Below, in pieces: positions 53,069-61,406 of a stretch of 64,000 nt of DNA. Every line of letters starts with the position of its first letter. The first letter of the stretch is position 1. The notes beneath the pieces are model-generated. The model was not told where the DNA came from. It did no database searches and saw only the letters and a list, made by a program, of their open reading frames with translations. Made by a program: the position numbers and the translations under genes. This stretch comes from Nocardioides gansuensis (GTDB lineage Bacteria > Actinomycetota > Actinomycetes > Propionibacteriales > Nocardioidaceae), in assembly GCF_003076135.1 (NCBI RefSeq), contig NZ_QDGZ01000010.1:1-64000 (forward strand). The letters are read 5' to 3'.

Positions 53069-55096
53069 ATGGTGGAGCAACTGCTCACCGATCTTCCTGC
53101 CCAGCTCCCGGTCGCCGTCGCCGTGATCGCACCCGAGGGGAGGGTCGACTACGCCAACCCGAGGCTCGCAGAGCTGCTCGACACGACGTCCGGCGAGCTC
53201 GTCGGGCGCCCCGTCGACGACGTCATGGGTGAGCCGGGATTCCACGACGCCTTGACCGACGCCGACGACGGCGCCATGCGGGAGCTGCGCTGCCGGCGCG
53301 TGGACGGAACGGAGCTGTGGTTCGACGTGACCTGCCGGAGGATGGAGGGGAGCGAGGCCCTGCTGGTCGTGCTCGCCGAGACCACCGAGCGACACAAGTT
53401 GGCCGGCGAGGACGCCGCCCGCACCGCACTCCTCACCGAGCTGGCAGAGCTCCCGGAGAAGAATCCCGGCCCCGTCTGCAGGCTCGCCAGCGACGGCACC
53501 ATCCTGATGGCCAATGCCGCCGCCCGCAGGTTCATCGGGGCGGGCGACATCCGGGGCCGGAACTGGCTGGAGCTGTGCCCGGGTATGTCCCAGGACCTCT
53601 GGCAGCAGGTTCTCGACGTCGAGCCAGGCTCCCCCGTCCGCGTTCTGCACGAGGCGGAGAAGGACGACGTCTACATCCTGTTCTCGCACGTGCGCTCGGA
53701 CAACGGCGACCTCGTCTTCGCATATGGAGCCGACATCACGGCTCGGCGGAGGAACGAGAAGCTCCTGGCCGAGCAGGCCGCGACCCTCAGGGAGATGGCC
53801 AGGTTCCCGGAGATGAACCCCGGTCCTGTGCTGCGGATGGACATCGGCGCGAAGGTGCTGATGGCGAACGCCGCCGCCCGGAGTGTCTTCGGCGACGAGC
53901 TGATCGGTCGGAGCTGGCGGGATCTGTGTCCCGGCATCGACTCCGAGGCGTGGGACGCATTCCTCGCGGCCGAGGGAGCGGCGGTGCCCCATGAGGCCTG
54001 GATCGACGACCGGGCCTACGTGTTCGCACACCGCTTCGACCGGCAGAGCCGGCTGGTGTTCGTCTTCGGCGCCGACGTCACGGCCCAGAAGAAGGCCGAG
54101 AGCGCCCTGCGGCAGAGTGAGCGGATGGCCACCCTCGGCACCTTGGCCGCCGGCGTCGCGCACGAGCTGAACAACCCCGCGGCGGCCACCCGGCGCGCGG
54201 CCAACCAGCTCAGCGAGGCGTTTGCCGACCTCGAGGCAGCCCACCTCCAGCTCGACGCGGTCGCCGAGGTCGGTGATGCCCGCGAGGTGCTGCGCGAGCT
54301 GGAAGCACGCGCCCGCGAGCACGCCGTACGGCCGAGCGACCTGGGCACCGTCGAGCGCTCCGACCGCGAGGCGGAGATCGAGGACTGGCTCGACGACCAC
54401 GACGTCGAGGGTGCCTGGGACCTGGCGCCCACGTTGGTGTCCCAGGGCCTGGACCCGGACGACCTCGACCGGCTTCTGGACCGGGTCGGTCCGCAGGGTC
54501 TGCCGGTCGTGCTCGCCTGGGCCAGCAGCGCTTTCCGGGTATACCTGCTCACCCATGAGATCGGGCAGGGCGCCGGACGGATCTCCGAGATCGTCGGTGC
54601 TCTCAAGAGCTACTCCTACCTCGGTCAGGCCCCCGTCCAGGCGGTCGACCTCCATGAAGGCATCGACAACACGCTGGTCATCTTGCGCAACAAGCTCAAG
54701 CACGGGATCGAGGTGCGTCGCGAGTACGGCGACGTCCCGCCGGTCGCCGCCTACGGCAGCGAGCTGAACCAGGTCTGGATGAACCTGCTCGACAACGCTG
54801 CAGATGCGATGAACGGCAAGGGGACGATCACTATCCGCACCCACCGGGACAGTGACTGGGCAGTGGTCGAGATCGTCGACGACGGACCGGGCATCCCGTC
54901 GTCGATCCAGCACAAGGTGTTCGACCCCTTCTTCACGACCAAGGAGCCAGGTGAGGGCACCGGGCTGGGACTCTCCACGACGTACTCCATCGTCACAGAG
55001 AGGCACCACGGCACGATCAGCGTCACATCGGTGCCGGGCGAGACCTGCTTCACCGTACGGCTCCCGATCGACGCAGTTGAAGGAGGTGCCCGATGA
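53069..55096 (+). CDS. PAS-domain sensor histidine kinase
   Basis: A cytoplasmic kinase of about 675 residues with three PAS domains (about residues 5 to 110, 125 to 240, 245 to 345; motifs PEKNPGPVCRLASDGTILMANAAARR and PEMNPGPVLRMDIGAKVLMANAAARS). A HisKA-like segment follows with the phospho-His365 in AAGVAHELNNPAAATRRA, then a long insert and an HATPase_c (NLLDNAADAMNGKGTI, DDGPGIPSS, GEGTGLGLSTTYSIV). There is no membrane helix. Its stop overlaps the start of the response-regulator flavoprotein by 4 bases (ATGA), marking a cognate pair. The ATG at 53069 was chosen; TTG at 53024 is also open. Confidence 0.9.
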   Translation: MVEQLLTDLPAQLPVAVAVIAPEGRVDYANPRLAELLDTTSGELVGRPVDDVMGEPGFHDALTDADDGAMRELRCRRVDGTELWFDVTCRRMEGSEALLVVLAETTERHKLAGEDAARTALLTELAELPEKNPGPVCRLASDGTILMANAAARRFIGAGDIRGRNWLELCPGMSQDLWQQVLDVEPGSPVRVLHEAEKDDVYILFSHVRSDNGDLVFAYGADITARRRNEKLLAEQAATLREMARFPEMNPGPVLRMDIGAKVLMANAAARSVFGDELIGRSWRDLCPGIDSEAWDAFLAAEGAAVPHEAWIDDRAYVFAHRFDRQSRLVFVFGADVTAQKKAESALRQSERMATLGTLAAGVAHELNNPAAATRRAANQLSEAFADLEAAHLQLDAVAEVGDAREVLRELEARAREHAVRPSDLGTVERSDREAEIEDWLDDHDVEGAWDLAPTLVSQGLDPDDLDRLLDRVGPQGLPVVLAWASSAFRVYLLTHEIGQGAGRISEIVGALKSYSYLGQAPVQAVDLHEGIDNTLVILRNKLKHGIEVRREYGDVPPVAAYGSELNQVWMNLLDNAADAMNGKGTITIRTHRDSDWAVVEIVDDGPGIPSSIQHKVFDPFFTTKEPGEGTGLGLSTTYSIVTERHHGTISVTSVPGETCFTVRLPIDAVEGGAR

Positions 55097-56757
55097 GCAA
55101 GCCGGTCATCCTGAGCGTCGACGACGACCACGAGGTGCTGGGCGCGATCGAACGCGACCTGCGACGCCACTACCGCGGCGAGTACCGGATCCTGAAGGCG
55201 AGCTCGGGACGCGCCGGGCTCCAGGCCGCCGTCGAGCTGAAGCAGCGCGGGACGCCGGTCGCGCTCTTCCTGGTCGACGAACGAATGCCAGGGATGTCCG
55301 GGACGGAGATGCTGCAGGAGGCGCGCAAGCTGCATCCGGACGCACGTCGGGTGCTGCTCACGGCGTACGCCGACACCGAGGCGGCGATCCGAGGCATCAA
55401 CGACGTCGGCCTCGACCACTACCTGCTCAAGCCCTGGGACCCGCCGGACCTGCGTCTCTACCCCGTCCTGGACGACCTGCTGTCGGACTGGTCAGCGAAC
55501 GTGCGACTCCCCTACGACGGCCTCCGGGTGGCTGGTGGGACCTGGTCACCGCAGAGCTACGCCGTCAAGGAGTTCTTGTCCCGCAACGGTGTGCCCTACC
55601 GCTGGCTGGACGTCGACGGCGACGAGTCGGTGCGAGAGCTCGTCACGAGCGTCACGGGAGACCCGACGCTGCTGCCCGTCGTCTTGTTCGCCGACGGGAG
55701 CACACTGGTCCGGCCCACCCACCAGGAGCTCGCGGAGAAGGTCGGGATGCGGACTGTCGCGAGCCGGCCGTTCTACGACCTGGTGATCGTCGGCGGCGGC
55801 CCGGCGGGTCTGGCGGCCGCGGTGTACGCCGCGTCGGAAGGGCTGGCCACGCTGATGGTCGAGCAGGAGGCTCCCGGGGGTCAGGCCGGCACCAGCTCGC
55901 AGATCGAGAACTACCTCGGCTTCCCGGCCGGAGTCTCCGGCGCGGACCTGGCCCGCCGCGCGACGGCCCAGGCCAAGCGCTTCGGGGCGGAGCTGCTCAG
56001 CGCACAGGAGGTGACGGCCATCCGCCGCGACGACCCGTACCGGGTCGTCCGTCTCGGCAACGGCACGGAGGTCTCGAGCTACGCCGTGATCCTCGCTCAA
56101 GGAGTCTCGGTGCGCACGCTCCAGGTGCCTGGGGTCGAGACACTGACCGGGCGCGGCGTCTTCTACGGGGCGGCGATGACCGAGGCTGCGACGTATCGCG
56201 GACGCCACGTCTGCGTGATGGGCGGCGCCAACTCAGCCGGTCAGGGCGCCCTGTTCTTCTCGAGGTACGCCAGCCGGGTCACGATGCTGGTCCGCGCCGA
56301 CTCACTGCACAAGAGCATGTCCCGGTACCTCATCGACCGCATCGAGGCGGCGTCCAACATCGAGGTCCAGACCGGCCTGGAGGTGGTGGAGGTCTACGGT
56401 GCCGGCCACCTCGAGGGCGTCTCGGTCCGCGATGTGAGCACCGGCGACGTCCGATCGATTCAGCTCGCCGCGCTGTTCATCTTCATCGGCAGCGCGCCGC
56501 ACACCGCGACGGTCGCCGATCTCGTGGAGCTGGACGAGAAGGGCTATGTGCTGACGGGACCCGATCTGCCCTCCGCCGCCAGCGGCCGACCTGCCGGCTG
56601 GCTGCCGGACCGGGACCCGTATCTCTTCGAGACCAGCGTGCCGGGCATCTTCGCAGCGGGCGACGTGCGCGCGGGTTCAGGCAAGCGAGTGGCGGCTGCG
56701 GTAGGCGAGGGCTCCGGTTGTGTCAGCGTCGTGCACCGCTATCTGGCCACCGTGTAG
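55093..56757 (+). CDS. response regulator fused to TrxR-like flavoprotein
   Basis: The 554-residue protein begins with an intact receiver domain (LSVDDDHEV acidic triad, phospho-Asp62 in FLVDERMPGMSG, Thr90, Lys113 in LLKPWD). A glutaredoxin-like domain (about residues 150 to 220) follows, without a Cys pair. A TrxR-like module ends it: LVIVGGGPAGLAAAVYAASEG, GGQAGTSSQIENYLGFP, VCVMGGANSAGQGALFF and GIFAAGDVRAGSGKRVAAAVGEGS. The CxxC of true thioredoxin reductase is replaced (GVFYGAAMTEA), so it probably does not reduce thioredoxin directly. Phosphorylation by the upstream kinase may gate its FAD/NADPH activity. Confidence 0.93.
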   Translation: MSKPVILSVDDDHEVLGAIERDLRRHYRGEYRILKASSGRAGLQAAVELKQRGTPVALFLVDERMPGMSGTEMLQEARKLHPDARRVLLTAYADTEAAIRGINDVGLDHYLLKPWDPPDLRLYPVLDDLLSDWSANVRLPYDGLRVAGGTWSPQSYAVKEFLSRNGVPYRWLDVDGDESVRELVTSVTGDPTLLPVVLFADGSTLVRPTHQELAEKVGMRTVASRPFYDLVIVGGGPAGLAAAVYAASEGLATLMVEQEAPGGQAGTSSQIENYLGFPAGVSGADLARRATAQAKRFGAELLSAQEVTAIRRDDPYRVVRLGNGTEVSSYAVILAQGVSVRTLQVPGVETLTGRGVFYGAAMTEAATYRGRHVCVMGGANSAGQGALFFSRYASRVTMLVRADSLHKSMSRYLIDRIEAASNIEVQTGLEVVEVYGAGHLEGVSVRDVSTGDVRSIQLAALFIFIGSAPHTATVADLVELDEKGYVLTGPDLPSAASGRPAGWLPDRDPYLFETSVPGIFAAGDVRAGSGKRVAAAVGEGSGCVSVVHRYLATV

Positions 56758-56774
56758 CGCCGCGCGAGGACAGG

Positions 56775-57010
56775 GACGGAGCAGTCGAGGGCTACTGGGT
56801 CTTCGCCGGAGGGCTCCAGCCGGCGTCCACGGCGACCGTCGTCGACGGCCAGGGTGAGACGCCGGTGATGACCGATGGCTCGTACCTCGAGACCAAGGAG
56901 GTCATCGGAGGGTTCTGGCTCTCGACGCTCCCGACCTCGACGAAGCGCTCAAGCTCGCGGCCGGGGGGTCCAAAGCGTGCCGGAGCGTTCACGGTGTCCG
57001 ACGGCTGCAG
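56775..57010 (+). pseudogene. YCII-family gene remnant
   Basis: The plus strand reads DGAVEGYWVFAGGLQPASTATVVDGQGETPVMTDGSYLETKEVIGGFWLS, the typical middle of a YciI-related (DGPF-domain) protein. Then a frameshift occurs near 56925, and the next frame continues APDLDEALKLAAGGSKACRSVHGV, also as expected. The N-terminal part is missing and no start exists. It is dead and lies between two gene clusters. Confidence 0.8.
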
Positions 57011-57012
57011 AG

Positions 57013-57031
57013 GCCGCTCGCGTGGAGCGGC
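57013..57031 (-). terminator. hairpin terminator for the Ig-repeat gene
   Basis: Seven-base stem GCCGCTC/GAGCGGC with a 5-base loop, directly beyond the stop of the Ig-repeat gene on the minus strand. Confidence 0.5.
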
Positions 57032-59104
57032 TCACGAGTAGCTCCTGGGCACGGTGTTGCTGATGCCGATGTTGCCCGCGTGGTCCGCCTGGGTGGCTTG
57101 CACGTAGATCTGACCGGGTCCGGTGCACACGAGCAGGAGGCAGGTTTGGAGGTCGCTGGACGTGTTCGTCCAGCCACCGGTGGTCTGGTTGACGGTCGCC
57201 GTACCGGCGTAGTCGGTGCTGCCGGACGAGCACGGGAACGCATTCTCGCTGCAGATGACGACATGGACGTTCCCGGCGTCTCCGCCGCCGATCCCGGCGG
57301 TGCCGGTGGTGGTGACGAGCCCGTTGCTGTAGGTGACGTGCGTGATGGCCACCGTGGGTGCGGTGGAGTCGATGGTCACAGTGATCCCGGGCGAGGCCGC
57401 GCTGGCGTTGCCGGCGGCGTCAGAGGCCGTGGCGTTGACCGTCTGCGCTTGCTGGGCGAGTGTGCCTGGCGTGATGGAGTAGCTGCCCCCGCCGGCTACA
57501 CCGCTCGTGAGGAACATGCCGTCGCTGTACAAGGTGACCGTGGAGTCGGGCACCGCCGTACCCGCGAAGGTCGGTGTGGTGTCGTTGGTGATGTTGTCGG
57601 TGTCCGTGGTCCCAGCGGCTTGGGGAGACCAGGAGTCGCTGCCAGCGATCAGGTCCGGTGCGGACGGGGCGGCGGGCGCGGTGGCGTCGATGGTGATCAT
57701 CGTGCCGGTCGAGGGGCTGCTGGTGTTGCCGGCGGCGTCGGTCGCTGCGGCGGTGATCGTCGCTGTCCCCTCGGCCAAGGACGTCGTCGCGATGGCGTAG
57801 CTGCCTTCGGTGGCCGCCGCACCGCTGCCGACGGCGACGCCGCCGCTGTAGAGGGTGACCGTGGTGCCGGCCTCGGCGGTTCCGGTGAACGTCGGCGTGG
57901 TCACGTGTGTGATCCGGTCGCTGTCGGAGGTCCCGGAGTCACTCTGGGCGGTCAAGGTGGGGGCGGAGGGGGCGGCGGGGGCGGCGGTGTCGCGGGTGAC
58001 GCTGTCGTCGGTGCTGGTCGAGGGGTGGTTGCCGTTGCCCGCCAGGTCGTGTGCCGCCTCGCTGGCGACCCGGATCGTGACGGTGCCGTCGGTGGTCATC
58101 GCGGTGACCGCCACGTTGTAGGTCGCTCCGGTGCCGGTGACCAGGGCGGTCGCGCCCGCAGGAGCCCTGAGCTCCACGTCGTCCGCGGTGAAGCCGGTGA
58201 CCGGCTCGGAGAAGCGCACGCCGTAGTTGATCGGCTCGCTGTTCGTGGGGTCGGCCTGGCCGGCTTGCTGGTCCACGGTCACAGCGGGGCGGAGGGTGTC
58301 GATGGTGACCTGGGTGCCAGACGATGCTGGCCCGGTGTTTCCCGCCCCGTCGGTTGCCGCCGCGGTGAGGGTCTGCGATCCCTCGCCTAGGACCGACGTG
58401 GTGATCGAGTAGGTGCCTGCGGTGGCCACGCCGGTGCCGACCGCGGTGCCGACCGCGAACACGGTGACCGTGGAGCCGGGCTCGGCCGTGCCGGTGAGCG
58501 TCGGTGTGGGGTCGTTGGTGACCCGGTCGGTGGGCGAGCTGCCGGTGTCGCTGGCGGTCGTCAGCTGTGGCGCGGAGGGGGCCTCCGGGGCGAGGGTGTC
58601 GATGTTGACCGTGTTGCTCGGGTTGCTCGCGGCCGTCCAGGTCTGGTGGATCGCGGTGACGACGTAGTGGTAGTCGCCGTCTGGTTGTGGTTGGTCCTGG
58701 CACTTCAGGCTGGTCGTCGGCGCTGACGGCGAGGTGCCGCAGGCGGCGCTCGTCGTGCCGTCGCCCTCTCGGGTGCGGGTGAGGAAGTACCCCTGTCCCG
58801 GGCCGCCCCCAGGAGCGACTGCTTCAGTCCAGGTGACCTCCACGGTGCCCGGTTCTTCCGACACGGAGCCGGTGACCTCCGTCGGGGGGAGCATGGTGCC
58901 GGTCGCCGCTGCTCCCTCGCCGCCAGCGGTGGCGGTCCAGTATGTCCATCCGGTGCCGGGCCCGAGGAACATGCCCACCAATGCGACCAGGCTGGCGATC
59001 AGGAGCGCCCTCGCCACGCGGCTCGCGTTGTGGGTGCGCCGGGCTCGGTGCCGGGGGGCCAGATGGCCGCCCGGCTGCCGCCGTCCACGCGAGATCCGAA
59101 CCAT
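57032..59104 (-). CDS. secreted Ig-like repeat protein with SipW-type start
   Basis: The protein has about 690 residues. It starts MVRISRGRRQPGGHLAPRHR, then a hydrophobic segment (VARALLIASLVALVGMFLGPGTGWTYWTATAGGEG) with a TYWTATA motif like SipW-dependent signal peptides. A fibronectin-like unit (about residues 75 to 165) precedes three to four bacterial Ig-like repeats (each TPTLTGTAEPGSTVTVFAVG to AAATDGAGNTG). It has no enzyme motif, so it is likely a surface or matrix adhesin. It follows the TasA-like gene on the same strand across a hairpin. GGAG precedes the ATG at 59104. Confidence 0.83.
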   Translation of the reverse strand: MVRISRGRRQPGGHLAPRHRARRTHNASRVARALLIASLVALVGMFLGPGTGWTYWTATAGGEGAAATGTMLPPTEVTGSVSEEPGTVEVTWTEAVAPGGGPGQGYFLTRTREGDGTTSAACGTSPSAPTTSLKCQDQPQPDGDYHYVVTAIHQTWTAASNPSNTVNIDTLAPEAPSAPQLTTASDTGSSPTDRVTNDPTPTLTGTAEPGSTVTVFAVGTAVGTGVATAGTYSITTSVLGEGSQTLTAAATDGAGNTGPASSGTQVTIDTLRPAVTVDQQAGQADPTNSEPINYGVRFSEPVTGFTADDVELRAPAGATALVTGTGATYNVAVTAMTTDGTVTIRVASEAAHDLAGNGNHPSTSTDDSVTRDTAAPAAPSAPTLTAQSDSGTSDSDRITHVTTPTFTGTAEAGTTVTLYSGGVAVGSGAAATEGSYAIATTSLAEGTATITAAATDAAGNTSSPSTGTMITIDATAPAAPSAPDLIAGSDSWSPQAAGTTDTDNITNDTTPTFAGTAVPDSTVTLYSDGMFLTSGVAGGGSYSITPGTLAQQAQTVNATASDAAGNASAASPGITVTIDSTAPTVAITHVTYSNGLVTTTGTAGIGGGDAGNVHVVICSENAFPCSSGSTDYAGTATVNQTTGGWTNTSSDLQTCLLLVCTGPGQIYVQATQADHAGNIGISNTVPRSYS

Positions 59105-59136
59105 GGCAATGAGCTCCAACAGGGAAGGGCAAAGAA

Positions 59137-59164
59137 GGTGGGAGGCGCCGAGGCGCCTCCCACC
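59137..59164 (-). terminator. strong hairpin between the TasA-like and Ig-repeat genes
   Basis: Near-perfect 12-base stem GGTGGGAGGCGC/GCGCCTCCCACC with a CGAG loop, 12 bases beyond the TasA-like stop. It could partly end transcription or stabilise the upstream mRNA, so the Ig gene would be expressed less. Confidence 0.75.
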
Positions 59165-59175
59165 CCCAGTGATCA

Positions 59176-59682
59176 TCAGCTGGCGGTGTAGCTGATCACC
59201 AGCTGTGCGTTCTTGCAGGCGTCCTGGTTCGCGGCGGTGTTGTTGAAGGCGATGGTCAGGTTGCCCCACGAGCCCACGTTGGCTCCGACGGGCACCTCGG
59301 CGCCAACGACTCCGGTGCCGGCGATGGTGTAGTCGGCTGCGGAGCACCCGTCGACCGGGTCGCCCAGCGCGTCGTTGACCTCGGTCACCTCGGCGGCCAC
59401 GGCGGTGACGTAGACCGGCCCGTCGTTGGTGTTGGTGAACTTGCCGCTGAGCGGCTGGGTGCCCGACCCGGGGGCCAGGTTGGTGACCGTGCTTGTCTGG
59501 TGGACGGTGATGCCGGCCGTGGTGCCGGTGTCGGCACTACCGGACCCCGTGCCGGTGGCTGTCCAGTAGGCGAACGCGGCTCCGGCGATCCCGACGAGGA
59601 GGACCGTCAGCGCGACGACCCTCTTCTTCCGGCTGATCCTGCGCTTGCCGTGCGTCGCACCGTCAGTGGTCTGCTCCTGCAT
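59176..59682 (-). CDS. SipW-dependent / TasA-like secreted protein
   Basis: This 168-residue exported protein has a basic N terminus (GKRRISRKKR), a hydrophobic helix (VVALTVLLVGIAGAAFAYWTATGTGSGSA) and the AYWTATG motif of SipW-processed proteins. The mature domain (about residues 55 to 168) is a beta sandwich of the TasA/CalY type, with NTNDGPVYVTAVAAEVTEVND and two cysteines near the C-terminal half. TasA-type proteins form amyloid-like fibres. The signal peptidase SipW is not in the window. AAGGAA lies 7 bases before the ATG at 59682. Confidence 0.83.
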   Translation of the reverse strand: MQEQTTDGATHGKRRISRKKRVVALTVLLVGIAGAAFAYWTATGTGSGSADTGTTAGITVHQTSTVTNLAPGSGTQPLSGKFTNTNDGPVYVTAVAAEVTEVNDALGDPVDGCSAADYTIAGTGVVGAEVPVGANVGSWGNLTIAFNNTAANQDACKNAQLVISYTAS

Positions 59683-59876
59683 TGAGAGTTCCTTTTCAGT
59701 TCGGCAAGCCCGGCCAGCCCTGGAGTCCCGGGCCATGTGGCGGTGGCCTGCTTGTTCGTTGACATCTGCTGTATCGGGCGGCGGTCTCCGCGACTTGAGG
59801 ACTGCATCCGTCCAATCTGCTGTCTCCATGGCCGCCCGGGCCGGGCCGCCCAGAACGGGCGTGCCACGGTGGGTGC

Positions 59877-60809
59877 ATGCGACTCGGGACGTGGAACCTG
59901 GAGAACCTCTTCAAGCCTGGCGGGGACGGACCCACCGGCCAGGCCGAGTACGACGTGAAGCTCGCCGGACTGGCCGCCACCGTCACCGAGCTGGCGCCCG
60001 ACGTGCTGGCGGTCCAGGAGGTCGGGGACCCCGAAGCCCTCGATGACCTGGTCGAGAGACTTCCGGGTGCCTGGGTGACCGCACTCGCCGACCCGGATCG
60101 CCGAGGCATCCGCGTCGGGTTCGTCTCGCGGCTAGCCCTGGCGGACGTGGCGCAGTTCGCAGACTTCCCCACGGAGCTCGGCGGCGTCCAGGTCGACGAC
60201 GCGGGCGAGCGCATCGAGCAGATGGGTCGACCGGCCCTGCAGGCACGTGTCGATGCCGGCGGCACACGCCTCGACGTGATCACCACGCACCTGAAGTCGA
60301 AGCTGCTGACCTACCCCGGCGGCCGGTTCGGCCCCAAGGACGAGGGCGAGCGGGCGCGCTTCGCCGTCTACGCCCTCCACCGACGCGCCGCTGAAGCGGC
60401 TACCGTCCGGGCCGGCGCCGACGCCCTCCTTGAAGGAGACGGGACCTCCAGGGCGGTCGTCGTCGCCGGTGACCTGAACGACGAGCCCCAGGCCGCGACC
60501 ACCCAGATCTTCCTCGGGCCCGGTGGTTCCGAGATCGGCACACCCGGGCACACCCAGCCTGACCGGGGAGACGGCCACCGACTCTTCAACCTGGCTCCCC
60601 TCATTCCCGAGGAGCAGCGCTACTCGCGCGTCTACCGCGGCCGCCGCGAGCTGATCGACCACCTGCTCGTGAGCCATGCGCTCCTCGACGACGTGACGGA
60701 CGTGACCACCGGCAGCGGCAGGACGCCCTCGATCACCGACGACCCGAGGAGGCGTCGCAACGCACCGCAGTCGGACCACCGGCCGGTCGTGATGACGCTC
60801 GATATCTGA
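59877..60809 (+). CDS. endonuclease/exonuclease/phosphatase family protein
   Basis: The 310-residue metal-dependent hydrolase has MRLGTWNLENLFK, PDVLAVQEVGDPEAL (catalytic Glu), LDVITTHLKSK (H), VVVAGDLNDEP (D, N) and NAPQSDHRPVVMTL (SDH). It includes the acid and metal residues missing in the 2.3 kb relic. Members cleave phosphodiesters in DNA, RNA or lipids. Basic insert KDEGERARFAVYALHRRAAEAATVR is notable. It is divergent from the TasA-like gene. ATG with a weak ribosome site. Confidence 0.93.
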   Translation: MRLGTWNLENLFKPGGDGPTGQAEYDVKLAGLAATVTELAPDVLAVQEVGDPEALDDLVERLPGAWVTALADPDRRGIRVGFVSRLALADVAQFADFPTELGGVQVDDAGERIEQMGRPALQARVDAGGTRLDVITTHLKSKLLTYPGGRFGPKDEGERARFAVYALHRRAAEAATVRAGADALLEGDGTSRAVVVAGDLNDEPQAATTQIFLGPGGSEIGTPGHTQPDRGDGHRLFNLAPLIPEEQRYSRVYRGRRELIDHLLVSHALLDDVTDVTTGSGRTPSITDDPRRRRNAPQSDHRPVVMTLDI

Positions 60810-60903
60810 CGCCTTGTGTCCTTCCCTGGCCAGAAATCTTCGCTCCACCGATTTTGCGGATCCCCGGGACCGGATCCGGATGGCTCTGGCATCATGGATA
60901 CAA

Positions 60904-60935
60904 GCCCCGCAGGTGACCCGAGACTCCTGCGGGGC
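60904..60935 (+). terminator. hairpin terminator after the EEP gene
   Basis: Perfect 10-base stem GCCCCGCAGG/CCTGCGGGGC with a 12-base loop, followed by CTCTT, about 95 bases after the EEP stop. Confidence 0.7.
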
Positions 60936-61003
60936 CTCTTACGTCTCTGGCCGGGACGCTGCGCTGCGGGTTCGGCGTAGCAGCCCAACGGGTACCTCAC
61001 AGC

Positions 61004-61390
61004 ATGTGGGGCAGCCTCGGCGACCTCGTGGTCGCGCTGCACGCCGCCTACCTGGTGTTCCAGGCGTTGGGCGGGTTGCTGGTGCTGTGGTTCGGACGTC
61101 AGGTCCTCCTGCTGCACCTGGCCGCCGTGACGTGGGGGATCGTGATCGTGGCGATGCACTGGCGTTGCCCGTTGACGGTGCTGGAGAAGTCCCTGCGGTC
61201 CCGGTCGGGCGAGGCGCCATACCCTGAGTCGTTCCTGGACCACTACGTCTTCGGCAGTTACCTGCCGGACGGCTCGCAACCATGGGTGTACGGCCTCCAC
61301 CTGGTCGTCATCGTCGTCGTCTACCTGGTCCTCGCCGAGAGGTGGTTGGGCGCAGGAGGCGTCCGCCCAGCTCGCCAGGTCGCGACCTGA
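61004..61390 (+). CDS. DUF2784 membrane protein
   Basis: The 128-residue protein fits DUF2784: LGDLVVALHAAYLVFQALGGLLVLW (helix 1), LLLHLAAVTWGIVIVAMHWRCPLTVLEKSLR with the conserved WRCPLTxLE, a loop YPESFLDHYVFGSYLP, and VYGLHLVVIVVVYLVLAERWL. Function is unknown. ATG at 61004, no clear ribosome site. The glycosyltransferase gene begins 16 bases downstream and probably shares its transcript. Confidence 0.92.
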   Translation: MWGSLGDLVVALHAAYLVFQALGGLLVLWFGRQVLLLHLAAVTWGIVIVAMHWRCPLTVLEKSLRSRSGEAPYPESFLDHYVFGSYLPDGSQPWVYGLHLVVIVVVYLVLAERWLGAGGVRPARQVAT

Positions 61391-61406
61391 CGGGTCGGGG
61401 GGCCTG

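Noticed and set aside
52292..55009. 905-codon minus-strand frame
   Set aside because: Only the last 193 codons are a secreted AMIN-like protein; the rest is antisense to the histidine kinase.
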